Part shown: in pieces, positions 1 through 7,406 of the stretch
Layout of the letters: every line of letters starts with the position of its first letter
Position numbering within the stretch: the first letter of the stretch is position 1
Source of the DNA: Caulobacterales bacterium 32-69-10
Lineage (GTDB): Bacteria > Pseudomonadota > Alphaproteobacteria > Caulobacterales > Caulobacteraceae
Reading direction: 5' to 3'
DNA length: 20,745 bases
Assembly (NCBI GenBank): GCA_002280485.1
Contig: NCED01000026.1
Location: forward strand, 1 to 20,745
Position numbers and translations under genes: made by a program
Notes under the pieces: model-generated
Databases searched by the model: none
What the model saw: the letters and a program-made list of their open reading frames with translations, nothing else
Told to the model about the DNA's origin: nothing

Positions 1-1
1 G

Positions 2-589
2 GCTCTCGAGCACCCGCTCAACGGCGACGGCACCAAGTACCTGCGCTACTTCCCGTTCATCGGGGCGAGCGTGACCTACCGCTTCGGCGACAAGACCATG
101 GCGCCGCCGCCGCCCCCTCCGCCGCCCCCGCCGCCTCCGCCGCCCCCGCCGCCGCCGCCGCCTCCCCCGCCGCCGCCTCCCCCGCCGCCTCCGGCGATCG
201 AGGCCCGGGCCTTCATCGTCTACTTCCCGTTCGATCAGTCGATCCTGACGACGGACGCCCAGGCGGTGATCCAGCAAGCGGCCCAGTACGCCGCCCAGGG
301 GAACGCCACCCAGGTGGTGGTCATCGGCCACGCCGACACCTCCGGCTCGCTGCAGTACAACATCCGCCTGTCGGAGCGCCGTGCGAAAGCCGTCGCCGAC
401 GCCCTGGTGGGCCTGGGCGTCAACCAGTCGGTCATGTCGGTCGATTGGAAGGGTGAAACCGAACCTGCGGTCGCCACCGGCGACGGGGTGAAGGAACCCC
501 TGAACCGCCGCTCGACCATCAACATCAACTTCGCGGGCGCCTCGGGCACTGCGGCTCCGGTGGCCTCGGCCCCCGTCGCCAACCCGTAA
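2..589 (+). CDS. OmpA-like outer-membrane protein, 3' part (barrel end, polyproline spacer, OmpA C-terminal domain)
   Basis: The 5' end lies outside the window; the frame is open from base 2. The first ~30 residues look like the last strands of an outer-membrane beta-barrel, ending in an alternating aromatic stretch (YFPFIGASVTYRFGDK). Then come exactly 30 consecutive prolines (bases 104-193) and an OmpA C-terminal peptidoglycan-binding domain (FIVYFPFDQS, then GHADTSGSLQYN and LSERRAKAV, carrying the conserved Asp and Arg that bind diaminopimelate). Family knowledge: the barrel sits in the outer membrane and the C-terminal domain tethers it non-covalently to peptidoglycan. The polyproline run would act as a stiff periplasmic spacer. 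A short Ala/Pro/Val tail ends the protein. A strong terminator follows. The OmpA assignment is firm; the specific role of this paralogue cannot be told from the sequence. Confidence 0.93.
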   Translation, partial: ALEHPLNGDGTKYLRYFPFIGASVTYRFGDKTMAPPPPPPPPPPPPPPPPPPPPPPPPPPPPPPAIEARAFIVYFPFDQSILTTDAQAVIQQAAQYAAQGNATQVVVIGHADTSGSLQYNIRLSERRAKAVADALVGLGVNQSVMSVDWKGETEPAVATGDGVKEPLNRRSTININFAGASGTAAPVASAPVANP

Positions 590-613
590 GCGACCAGCAC
601 CACTGGACGACGG

Positions 614-645
614 GGAGCCCGGCGGGAACGCCGGGCTCCTTTCGT
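614..645 (+). terminator. Rho-independent terminator of the OmpA-like gene
   Basis: A perfect 11-bp stem (GGAGCCCGGCG at 614-624 with CGCCGGGCTCC at 629-639) closes a GGAA tetraloop of the GNRA type. It is followed by a short T-rich run (TTTCGTTT). It begins 24 bases after the OmpA-like stop codon and lies just before the candidate promoter of the next gene. Confidence 0.8.
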
Positions 646-673
646 TTGGAGGTGGCTCCGCCTAGACTAAAGC
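646..673 (+). promoter_or_regulatory. Candidate housekeeping promoter of the methyltransferase gene
   Basis: TTGGAG (646-651) is followed after 14 bases by ACTAAAGC (666-673), which matches 5 of 7 defined positions of the Caulobacter -10 consensus GCTANAWC as I remember it. It sits right behind the upstream terminator and would give a leader of about 20 bases before the ATG at 697. This is a pattern match only, with no test of transcription. Confidence 0.3.
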
Positions 674-696
674 CAGCAACCGGAGCGCCTTCGTCC

Positions 697-1437
697 ATGA
701 CCTCCAACTCGGTCGCCGAGAATCTGAACATGTGGGACCAGGCCCACGCCTGGCCCGAGGACGGGGACGAGTGGAAGGGCCAGGCCGTCGTCTGCGGCGT
801 GCCCTACGAAGAGTGGAAGGCCTCCCTCGTCGAGCGGCTGATCCTCCCCTACCTGCCCAAGGGCGGGGCGGCGATGGAGATCGCCCCCGGACACGGACGC
901 TGGACCGGCTACCTGGCCGAGCGGGCCGGGCGGCTGATCCTCGTCGACCTCAGCCCCACCTGCCTGGAGCATTGCCGCGAGCGTTACGCCGGCCGCCCGG
1001 ACATGGAGTTCCACGTCACCGACGGCCGCAGCCTGCCCGCCGGCCTGGACGGGCAGCTGGACCTGGTCTGGTCGTTCGACAGCTTCGTCCACATCGCCCC
1101 GGCCGACATCGCCGGCTACCTCGCCGATTTCCGCCGGGTGCTGAAGCCCGGCGGCCTGGCGGTGATCCACCACGCCAACCGGCGTCACGAGACCCTGTGG
1201 ATGGCCGGCATGCGCCACTGGGGGCCGTTCTGGACCTATGTCTACCGCCTGCTCTCGATCGGGGCGCAGGAACGCATCGACGGCTGGCGCTCGCCGGTCT
1301 CGGGCCGGCTGTTCGCGCGCATGGCGCGGGAGGCGGGGCTGGACGTGGCCGAGCAGTTCCAGCGCTGGGGCGAGAACGACCGCTACGGCGTGCCGCGGCA
1401 CAATGATCTGGTCACGGTGATGCGCCGGCCGGCCTGA
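697..1437 (+). CDS. Class I SAM-dependent methyltransferase
   Basis: A 246-residue protein with a Rossmann-type methyltransferase core. Motif I is EIAPGHGRW (residues 61-69), followed by the strand and acidic end ILVDLS (81-86). A motif II region LDLVWSFDSFVHI and the LKPGG motif follow. The substrate cannot be read from the sequence; small-molecule or sugar targets are typical of this group. I chose the ATG at 697 over an in-frame TTG at 646, because the extra 17 residues overlap the promoter-like sequence and have no family character; a GGAG lies 12 bases upstream of the ATG. Its stop codon forms one half of a perfect palindrome shared with the convergent glycosyltransferase gene 6 bases away. 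It carries no signal peptide or membrane segment and should be cytoplasmic. Confidence 0.85.
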   Translation: MTSNSVAENLNMWDQAHAWPEDGDEWKGQAVVCGVPYEEWKASLVERLILPYLPKGGAAMEIAPGHGRWTGYLAERAGRLILVDLSPTCLEHCRERYAGRPDMEFHVTDGRSLPAGLDGQLDLVWSFDSFVHIAPADIAGYLADFRRVLKPGGLAVIHHANRRHETLWMAGMRHWGPFWTYVYRLLSIGAQERIDGWRSPVSGRLFARMAREAGLDVAEQFQRWGENDRYGVPRHNDLVTVMRRPA

Positions 1438-1443
1438 GCCGGC

Positions 1444-3108
1444 TCATCGCCAGTCGAGGAGGCCCAGCTTGCACATCCACACCAGGCTGAGCTGCAGCCT
1501 GGCCCGATCAGGCGCCGGCGCCCGTTCGAGGACGGCCTGCACGGTCGCCGATCCCCGAGACGCGATGAAGTCCAGCGCCTCCCGCGCCTGCGGCAGCGGC
1601 GCGCGCCAGAAGCCATAGGCCATGTCCAACGGCTGGGCCTGGGCGCGGTCGAGGTCGCCGGCGCCCACGCCGGACCGCACCGACAGGACGGTGCGCAGGT
1701 CCATTACGGCGGTGGCGAAGCCGGCGAAATCGCGGAAGGGATCGCCCTTCACTGGGTCCATCGGGTGGCGCGAGACGATGTCGGCCGAGGCCAGGCGGAC
1801 AGCAGTCAGCTCGTCGATCAGCTCCTTGTACTGGGCGACGACCACGGGCCAGTCGAAGGCGGTGCGGATCCGCTCGCGTCCGGCCGCGCCCATCGTGCGC
1901 CGCAGCTCGGGCGAGGCGGCGAGGTCGGCGATAGCCTTGGCGGCGCGCCCGACGTCGACGGCGGTGTGCTGGGCGACCGTGCCCACGAAGGACTGGTAGC
2001 TCTCGATCAGGAGCGTATGGCGCGCACCGATCGCGCGGCCCAGCAAGCCCTCAGGGCCGCCAAGGGTGGGGATCAGGAAGGCCTCCACCCCGTCGCGCAT
2101 GGTGTAGCGGTAGCCGTCCCAGTGGCTGGCCACCACCGGCAGGCCGGCGGCCATGGCTTCGAGCGGGGTGATGCCGAAGGTTTCCTGGATGTTGTCGATC
2201 AGGGACAGGAAGATGTCGGCCCCCGCCCACAGCCGGCCGAGCAGCGGCCGGTCATTGCCATCGAGGAAGTGCACGGACACGGAAGGCGCATAGGCCGTCG
2301 CCGCGCTCTGATAAAGGGCCCGCTCCTTGTCGCCGCCCGGGAACCATCCGGCCAGGGCGAAGTGCATCCTCTTGCCCGCCTGCTGCGCCGCCTCTTCGAC
2401 CGCCCTGAACATCGGCTGGGGAAAGGCCTTCTCGAAGTACGACAGGCGCCCGACCCAGAGGACCAGCACCTCGTCCTCGCCGACCCCGAGTTCGGCGCGC
2501 AGGCCCGCCCGCGCCTCCGGCCGGTCGGCCATGGCCACGAAGGCGCCCCCGTCCACACCGAGGGGGATCAGCGGCAGCCGCGGCCGCGGCGGCGGCGCGC
2601 CGCCGCACCGCTCGGCGAGATAGTCCGTCCACTGATCGAACATCCCGGTCAGGTGGTCCTGCACCGCCGGCGATGTGCAGATCAGGGCGTCCCAGGGATA
2701 GACCGGGGCGACCGCGTGCAGGGCCGTCTCGGTGCGCATCGCTGGGGGCGCCAGGGTGTGGACCAGGCCCATCAGGCTGTAGCCGCGGTCGCCGACGGAG
2801 CGGCGGCGGAGCCAGGCGAGTTCGCGCAGATCCGCGTGCCCGCGCAGCAGGGCGCCGGCCTCGCTCGCCGCCTGCTGGTTCAGGATGCCTGACGCGCCGA
2901 GCCGCGTGCCGGGCGCCAGGCCGCCCTCCAGCCCCTTGGCCACGTCTCCGGGGCTCACCGCCACGTGGGTCAGGAAGTCGAGCCGCTCGAAGCCGCCGTG
3001 GCGGGCGAGCGCCCGAAACAGCTCGAGGTTGGCCATGTCCTTGCCGAAGGGATTCTCGGTCAGGCCGAGCCGGCCCGCAGGGTGGTAAATCGCCAGGCGG
3101 GAAGCCAA
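1444..3108 (-). CDS. GT4-family (GT-B fold) glycosyltransferase with a C-terminal extension
   Basis: A 554-residue protein. The N-terminal half (about 1-180) is the variable acceptor domain. The C-terminal Rossmann domain begins near VLVLWVGRLSYFEKAFP (214-230) and contains the EX7E-type signature E309 to E317 (QETFGITPLEAMAAGLPVV), which binds the donor phosphate and ribose in retaining GT4 enzymes. About 100 residues (450-554) follow the usual end of the fold; they look helical and I do not recognise them. The start is a TTG with GAGG five bases upstream; no ATG or GTG lies in frame further upstream. The gene runs in the same direction as the serralysin gene, 82 bases downstream of it, so they may be co-transcribed; a weak GC stem lies between them. 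Donor and acceptor are unknown. Confidence 0.88.
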   Translation of the reverse strand: MASRLAIYHPAGRLGLTENPFGKDMANLELFRALARHGGFERLDFLTHVAVSPGDVAKGLEGGLAPGTRLGASGILNQQAASEAGALLRGHADLRELAWLRRRSVGDRGYSLMGLVHTLAPPAMRTETALHAVAPVYPWDALICTSPAVQDHLTGMFDQWTDYLAERCGGAPPPRPRLPLIPLGVDGGAFVAMADRPEARAGLRAELGVGEDEVLVLWVGRLSYFEKAFPQPMFRAVEEAAQQAGKRMHFALAGWFPGGDKERALYQSAATAYAPSVSVHFLDGNDRPLLGRLWAGADIFLSLIDNIQETFGITPLEAMAAGLPVVASHWDGYRYTMRDGVEAFLIPTLGGPEGLLGRAIGARHTLLIESYQSFVGTVAQHTAVDVGRAAKAIADLAASPELRRTMGAAGRERIRTAFDWPVVVAQYKELIDELTAVRLASADIVSRHPMDPVKGDPFRDFAGFATAVMDLRTVLSVRSGVGAGDLDRAQAQPLDMAYGFWRAPLPQAREALDFIASRGSATVQAVLERAPAPDRARLQLSLVWMCKLGLLDWR

Positions 3109-3190
3109 GTCAGCCTCGATCGAAAAGCAGCGCCGAACAGGGAGCGCGAACCCGGCGGCATCCTGACGGAACAGCCGGGCTTGCGCTAGG

Positions 3191-4717
3191 TCAGGCGAAG
3201 ATCAGCCACTCGCCCGAGAGCGAGGCGGGCGCCACGCCCGCCAGGCCGATCGACTCGCCGCCGGAGAGGGTGATCACCATCTGGTTCTGGTAGCCCCCGA
3301 GACTGTAGACGGTCCCTGGGGCGAGGACGATCTTGTCGCCCAGGCCTAGCGAGAAGTCGGCGACCCAGTCGTGTCCGCCGCCGGCCGCGATCCGGAACCA
3401 GTCGGCGCCCGCTCCGCCCGCCAGGGCGTCGTCGCCGATGTCGCCCGAGAGCAGGTCGTTGCCGTCGCCCCCGAACAGGTGGTCGGCTCCCTGGCCGCCA
3501 TAGACGGTGTCGTTTCCGTCGCCGCTGCGGACCGTGTCGTTCCCGAGGTTGCCGTTCACGTGCGGATCGTCGCCGCCGCCGCCCAGAACGAGGTCGCCGC
3601 CCTGGCCGCCGCGGACCGTGTCGCCGCCCTCGCCGCCGTCGACGGTGTCGGCGCCCTGGTTGCCGTTCAGGTCGTCGTCGCCGGCGTCGCCGAAGACGCT
3701 GTCGTCGCCGTTCATGCCGCGGATGTAGTTGCCGGCCGTGTTGCCGGCGATCCTGTCGGCGCCCCAGCCGCCCACCGCGTTCTCGATGCTCGCCCCGGCG
3801 GCGATGGAGACATTGCCGACCATCCCGCCCACGTCCGAAAAGGCGGTCGGGTTCAGGTCGATGCTCTGGGCCTGGCTGTAGCCGGAGAAGTCGAAGGTGT
3901 CGGTCCCGCCGGCGTCCCAGGCGCAGAAGATCAACCGGGCGCCGGGGCCCTCCGCCTGCAGCCAGGGCCGGTCGGCATTGGCGTTGAAGCCGTAGGTGGT
4001 GTCGCCGAGGAAGGCGCTCATGTTGGGGCCGTACAGCGCCTGGATGGCGGCGATGTCGAGGACCAGGGGCGTGGAGGCGTACCGGCCGGCGAAGGCGCCG
4101 CCGGTGTTGCTCTCGGAGAAGTAGCTCATCACCGTGTACTGACGGCTGTCCTCGAAAAACTGGGCCGACCTGGCGTAGGTGATGTCGGCCCCCGCGCCGT
4201 CGTAGTCGCCCGGGTGGTCCAGCCCCAGCGCGTGGCCGATCTCGTGGATCAGCACCTTCTGGCCGTAGTTATGGAGGGCCGGGGCGGTGTTGTAGGACAG
4301 GGCGCTGTTGTACCAGCCATCCCCCTGCACGCTCGAGGCCGCGCGCGCGCCGGTGGGGCCGGGCAGGTAGGTGAAGGCCGCCGCGCCGTCCTTGCCGGCG
4401 CCATAGTTGGCGAACCGGATCGTGCCGCCGTCGGAATAGGCGCCCGGGCCGCTGTCTCCGCCGCCGATCCGCTGGAAGGTGATGGCGGCCACGTCGGCCC
4501 AGGCCTGGAGGGCCAGCTCGGCGCCGCGGATCTGGGCCGCGTTGAAGGTGGAAAAGCCGCTGGTGTCGTCGGGCATCGTGGCCGGCGCATTGGCGCGGAA
4601 GGAATAGGTGAGGGTGGTTCCCGCCCAGCCGCCGCTGGCGAACGATCCGCCGCTCAACAGGCGATCGGCGCCCTGAGCGATGGGCAGGGACGCCTTGCCG
4701 TTGGTGCTCACCGCCAT
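3191..4717 (-). CDS. Serralysin-type secreted metalloprotease (M10B) with RTX repeats
   Basis: A 508-residue protein. The metzincin zinc site HEIGHALGLDH is at residues 158-168, with the Met-turn VMSYF at 196-200 followed by SESNTGG, where Tyr199 is the expected extra zinc ligand of serralysins. A calcium-binding RTX beta-roll of glycine/aspartate-rich nonapeptides (GGxGxDxφx type) spans about 325-440. A C-terminal domain follows that ends WLIFA. The N-terminus has no Sec signal, in keeping with type I secretion through a C-terminal signal. Family role: calcium-dependent extracellular endopeptidase. The ATG has a GGAAG about 11 bases upstream. No type I transporter, membrane-fusion protein or small inhibitor gene lies nearby in this window, so secretion must rely on a distant transporter. 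A glycosyltransferase follows on the same strand. Confidence 0.94.
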   Translation of the reverse strand: MAVSTNGKASLPIAQGADRLLSGGSFASGGWAGTTLTYSFRANAPATMPDDTSGFSTFNAAQIRGAELALQAWADVAAITFQRIGGGDSGPGAYSDGGTIRFANYGAGKDGAAAFTYLPGPTGARAASSVQGDGWYNSALSYNTAPALHNYGQKVLIHEIGHALGLDHPGDYDGAGADITYARSAQFFEDSRQYTVMSYFSESNTGGAFAGRYASTPLVLDIAAIQALYGPNMSAFLGDTTYGFNANADRPWLQAEGPGARLIFCAWDAGGTDTFDFSGYSQAQSIDLNPTAFSDVGGMVGNVSIAAGASIENAVGGWGADRIAGNTAGNYIRGMNGDDSVFGDAGDDDLNGNQGADTVDGGEGGDTVRGGQGGDLVLGGGGDDPHVNGNLGNDTVRSGDGNDTVYGGQGADHLFGGDGNDLLSGDIGDDALAGGAGADWFRIAAGGGHDWVADFSLGLGDKIVLAPGTVYSLGGYQNQMVITLSGGESIGLAGVAPASLSGEWLIFA

Positions 4718-4994
4718 GACGCTACTTCCACTCTGGGAAGAACGAGGGCCCCCGCTTTTCCACGGCGATTCATGTCATGCGCAATATTGGGCCTCAAGAC
4801 CGGATGATTGTTCTGGCGTGCGGCAAGAAAGCGCGCTCGATGGTTGATAAGGTGTTCTTTAGTTGCTGATCGCCGTCTCGGCGGGCGCAGGTCCGGCTCG
4901 CGACGAATGCGGCGACAGCGACGGCTTGACCCCGGGCGTCGCCGAGGTTCTACCCGCCATCCGTGACGGTCGAGCCGTCCTTCGGAGCCAGTCG
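4718..4994. other. Divergent intergenic region between the protease and a glycosyltransferase gene
   Basis: This 277-base region has AT-richer patches around 4781-4812 and 4843-4865. It should hold the promoters of both flanking genes. I see no convincing -35/-10 pair, operator palindrome, small RNA or terminator. An in-frame TTG at 4863 extends the downstream gene on paper only. Confidence 0.4.
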
Positions 4995-5747
4995 ATGTCG
5001 CCTCAAGCCGCGCCCCGCGTCTCGGTCCAGGTCTGCACGCCCTGCTATGGGGGCATGGCCAGTATCGTCTTCTTCGACGCCCTGCTGAAGCTGCAGGCGG
5101 CCTGCGCCGCGCGGGGGGTCGGGCTGGAGATCCGGCTGACGGGCGGCGACGCCCTGATCACCCGGGCCCGCAGCCGCATGGCCGGCGACTTCCTGGAGAC
5201 CGACCACACCCATCTGTTGTTCGTCGACGCCGACATCGGATTCGATCCGGAGCACCTGTTCCGCCTGCTGGCCTTCGACAAGCCCCTGGTCGGCGGGGTG
5301 TATCCGCTCAAGAAGACGATGTGGGAGAAGGTGCCGGACGCGGTGCGGCGCGGGGTGAAGGACATCCAGGCCGCCGCCCTTGGCTACGTGGTCCGCTTCG
5401 CCCCGTCTGAGACCCAGAGCGTGGAGCTGGAGGACGGCTTCGGCCAGGTCGCCTATCTCCCCACCGGCTTCATGCTGATCCGCCGCGAGGTGCTGACCGC
5501 GATCGCGGCCGCCTATCCGGACCTGGCTTGCACCATCACCGACATGAACGCCCCGCCCAAGGAGACGGTGATGTTCTTCGAGACCATGATCGAGCCGGAC
5601 AACCGCGAGCACCTCTCCGAGGACTATGCCTTCTGCCGCCGCTGGCGCGACCTGGGCGGCGAGGTCTGGGCCGACTTCCAGACCCGTATGACCCATGTCG
5701 GCCACGCCCAGTACACTGGCAGCCTGATGGACGCGGTGGCGACCTAG
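4995..5747 (+). CDS. GT-A-type (family 2-like) glycosyltransferase domain protein
   Basis: A 250-residue protein. The N-terminal strand VSVQVCTPCYGG is followed by TGGDALITRARSRMAGDFL and the DXD-type metal-binding motif LLFVDADIGFDPEHL (D78-A-D80). Later come PTGFMLIRREVL and SEDYAFCRRWRDLGGEVW (from 208), where the ED pair is placed like the catalytic acid region of GT-A enzymes, and a C-terminal histidine (THVGH, about 233-237). The donor and acceptor are unknown. I chose the ATG at 4995 because GGAG lies 7 bases upstream; the open frame upstream to 4863 lacks any family feature. The stop codon overlaps the stop codon of the convergent methyltransferase gene in a shared CTAG. Confidence 0.75.
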   Translation: MSPQAAPRVSVQVCTPCYGGMASIVFFDALLKLQAACAARGVGLEIRLTGGDALITRARSRMAGDFLETDHTHLLFVDADIGFDPEHLFRLLAFDKPLVGGVYPLKKTMWEKVPDAVRRGVKDIQAAALGYVVRFAPSETQSVELEDGFGQVAYLPTGFMLIRREVLTAIAAAYPDLACTITDMNAPPKETVMFFETMIEPDNREHLSEDYAFCRRWRDLGGEVWADFQTRMTHVGHAQYTGSLMDAVAT

Positions 5748-6682
5748 CCAGCGTCCTTCACCGCGACCGCTCCCACCAAGGCGATGCGATCGACTTGGGC
5801 ATAGGCCGGCTTGTCCAACTCCTCGCCGAACACGTCGGGGTCGAGTTCGCGATAGCTCAGCCGGCAGCCGGCCTCGGCCATCGCCGGCTTCAGGGCCTCG
5901 TGCAGGGCGTCGCGTCCGTCCACGATGGCCGAGCCGGTGTAGAGCAGCAGCCGTCCGCCCGGCGCCAAGCGTTCTGCCGCCTCGCGGGCCATGTCCAGCG
6001 ACAGCCTGGCCCCGTGCATGTCGCCGCCGTCGCGATAGTTTCGCCCGCCGCCGTCGTCGGCGATGTAGGGCGGGTTGGCCAGAACCAGGTCGAGCGGCCC
6101 CTCCACCGCCTGCAGCCCGCTGGTCTCCAGCGTCTCGACCTCGACGCCGGCGACAATGGCGTTGAGGCGGGCCAGACGCAGGGCCTGCGGATTCACGTCG
6201 GTGAGGGTGAGACGGGCGTGGGGGCGCAACCTGGCGGCGGTCAGGGCGCCCACGCCGGAGCCCGCCCCGATATCGACGATGCGGACCGGGTCGGGGATCG
6301 GCGGCTTGAGCTGTTCGGCGATGAAGGCCGCGAAGCGATAGCTGTCCGGGCCGAAGAAGACGGCGTCCTCCGCCTCGGTCGGATAGGCGGAATGCAGGTA
6401 GAGGCCGCCGTCCAGGCTCGATACCCGCAGCAGGCTCTTCAGGCCGTCCCCGGTCTCCTCCAGGGCGCCGCCGTCGCGCAGCAGCGCCTCGACCTCCGCG
6501 TCCAGCCCGCCGGGCTCGAACGGCAGGCTCCATCCCAGCGCATCGGCCAGGGTGCGCGCCCGGCGACGGCCCGGCCGAGCCAGCACCCGGGCGTGGGTCG
6601 CCGGCGTGGGAGTGACGAAATGATAGGCGCGCCCGTTCAGCGCCCGCAGAAGGGCCACGAGCGCGTCGTCTTGCGTAGTCAT
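5744..6682 (-). CDS. NPPY-motif SAM-dependent methyltransferase (PrmC/HemK-like)
   Basis: A 312-residue protein. Residues 1 to about 125 form a separate N-terminal region. The SAM site VDIGAGSGVG is at 136-145, TDVNPQAL at 161-168, and the catalytic NPPY at 203-206 (LVLANPPYIADD). A GGDMHGARLSLD stretch follows, resembling the glycine-rich segment behind NPPY in PrmC. NPPY enzymes methylate planar amide or amine nitrogens, either glutamine in release factors or ribosomal proteins, or bases in RNA or DNA. The N-terminal part differs from canonical PrmC, so the substrate remains open. The ATG has a weak GGAA four bases upstream. The gene is convergent with, and overlaps by four bases, the upstream glycosyltransferase gene. 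Confidence 0.82.
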   Translation of the reverse strand: MTTQDDALVALLRALNGRAYHFVTPTPATHARVLARPGRRRARTLADALGWSLPFEPGGLDAEVEALLRDGGALEETGDGLKSLLRVSSLDGGLYLHSAYPTEAEDAVFFGPDSYRFAAFIAEQLKPPIPDPVRIVDIGAGSGVGALTAARLRPHARLTLTDVNPQALRLARLNAIVAGVEVETLETSGLQAVEGPLDLVLANPPYIADDGGGRNYRDGGDMHGARLSLDMAREAAERLAPGGRLLLYTGSAIVDGRDALHEALKPAMAEAGCRLSYRELDPDVFGEELDKPAYAQVDRIALVGAVAVKDAG

Positions 6683-6730
6683 GTGTTCCAGGCCCTGTTC
6701 AGGGCTTAAACCCCCCAGCGGGTCGGACGT

Positions 6731-7129
6731 TCAGTGACGGGCGGCCTCGGCCTCATGCACCGCGTCCTGGATCATCGCCAGCACCTGGCTGGGGGCGTAG
6801 GGCTTGGGCACGAAGGTGCTGCCTTCCACCCGCTCCACCTGGTGGTCGGCGCGCCCGCCGCCGGAGGTGTAGATCACCCGCAGCGAGGGATGCAGCAGGC
6901 GGGCGTGACGGGCCACGACATAGCCGCCGCCCTGGTCCTTCAGGTCCACGTCCAGGAAGGCGGCGACGATGTCTGCGCCGCTGTCCAGCGCCCGGATCGC
7001 CGATTGGGTGGAGTTCACGCTGAGGACGTCGAACTCGGGGTCTTCCAGCACGTCGCAGACGATTTCGCGGATCAGCTCGTCGTCCTCAACCACCAGCACC
7101 GTCGGCTTGGCTTTGTGCGCCTGGGCCAC
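6731..7129 (-). CDS. Stand-alone response-regulator receiver (CheY-like)
   Basis: A 132-residue protein that is a single receiver domain: acidic pair E15-D16-D17 (VLVVEDDE), phosphoacceptor D60 (AAFLDVDL), the switch T88/S89 (IYTSGG) and the conserved Lys K109 (FVPKPY). No DNA-binding or enzymatic domain follows. It should take phosphate from a kinase and act by protein contact or as a phosphate shuttle. I chose the GTG at 7129 because GAGGAG lies 6 bases upstream; an in-frame GTG at 7150 would add seven residues but has no ribosome-binding site. It is divergent from the kinase operon starting at 7407, which makes those kinases its likely partners. It lacks the FATG-type motif seen in general-stress single-domain regulators. 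Confidence 0.88.
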   Translation of the reverse strand: MAQAHKAKPTVLVVEDDELIREIVCDVLEDPEFDVLSVNSTQSAIRALDSGADIVAAFLDVDLKDQGGGYVVARHARLLHPSLRVIYTSGGGRADHQVERVEGSTFVPKPYAPSQVLAMIQDAVHEAEAARH

Positions 7130-7406
7130 AGCAGTCTCCTCTTCCGCCACCGTTAACCCCGCTGGAGGGCTGGAGTTCCTGCGGGCGGAAATAAAATCTG
7201 TGTAAACGACGTGGCGACGCTTGTATCTGGCGTTTCCGGAGAAATATTAACTACATCTACACATGTATTAACAGGTTCTGATCGGTTCTTATACTTCCGC
7301 CCGCCTGAAATCTTGTCGCGGCCGATCGGGGCTGGCAGGATCGTCATAGCCACGCTTGAGTTCCTCCTGCCGAGGCGGCTACGGCATTAGCGAGGCGGAG
7401 AATTTT
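7130..7406. promoter_or_regulatory. Divergent control region with phased direct repeats
   Basis: This is the region between the receiver gene and the kinase operon. Its middle part (about 7186-7300) is much richer in A and T than anything around it. It holds two copies of TATTAAC (7245-7251 and 7266-7272), offset by 21 bases, and two copies of GGTTCT (7274-7279 and 7284-7289), offset by 10 bases. These offsets equal about two turns and one turn of the helix, as expected for a regulator binding side by side on one DNA face. A loose sigma-70-like pair (TTGTAT and AATATT, 16 apart) overlaps the first repeat. Confidence 0.45.

Noticed and set aside
101..193. The C-rich tract as a DNA-level repeat or CRISPR-like array
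   Set aside because: It encodes the polyproline spacer in frame with mixed proline codons and has no spacer/repeat layout.
3371..4807. A 478-codon open frame on the plus strand opposite the serralysin gene
   Set aside because: Val/Ala/Gly-rich mirror of the RTX-coding strand with no domain; the opposite strand has a complete protease.
4863..4994. N-terminal extension of the GT-A glycosyltransferase from a TTG
   Set aside because: No ribosome-binding site at the TTG, no family-like sequence, and a good GGAG precedes the ATG at 4995.
5528..6709. A 393-codon plus-strand open frame across the glycosyltransferase end and the opposite methyltransferase gene
   Set aside because: It overlaps two well-supported genes in other frames and has no recognisable domain.
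6731..7129. Assignment of the stand-alone receiver to the FATG-motif general-stress regulators
   Set aside because: The segment after strand 4 reads IYTSGGG, not the FATG-type motif.
7186..7260. A general-stress sigma factor promoter (GGAAC, 16-17 bases, CGTT) upstream of the receiver gene
   Set aside because: GGAAAC and CGTT are both present in the right direction, but they are 23 bases apart and the first has an extra A, so the match fails.
7151..7353. A small 66-codon open frame on the minus strand in the divergent control region
   Set aside because: Its composition is that of the AT-rich intergenic island, it starts inside the kinase leader, and it has no ribosome-binding site or motif.
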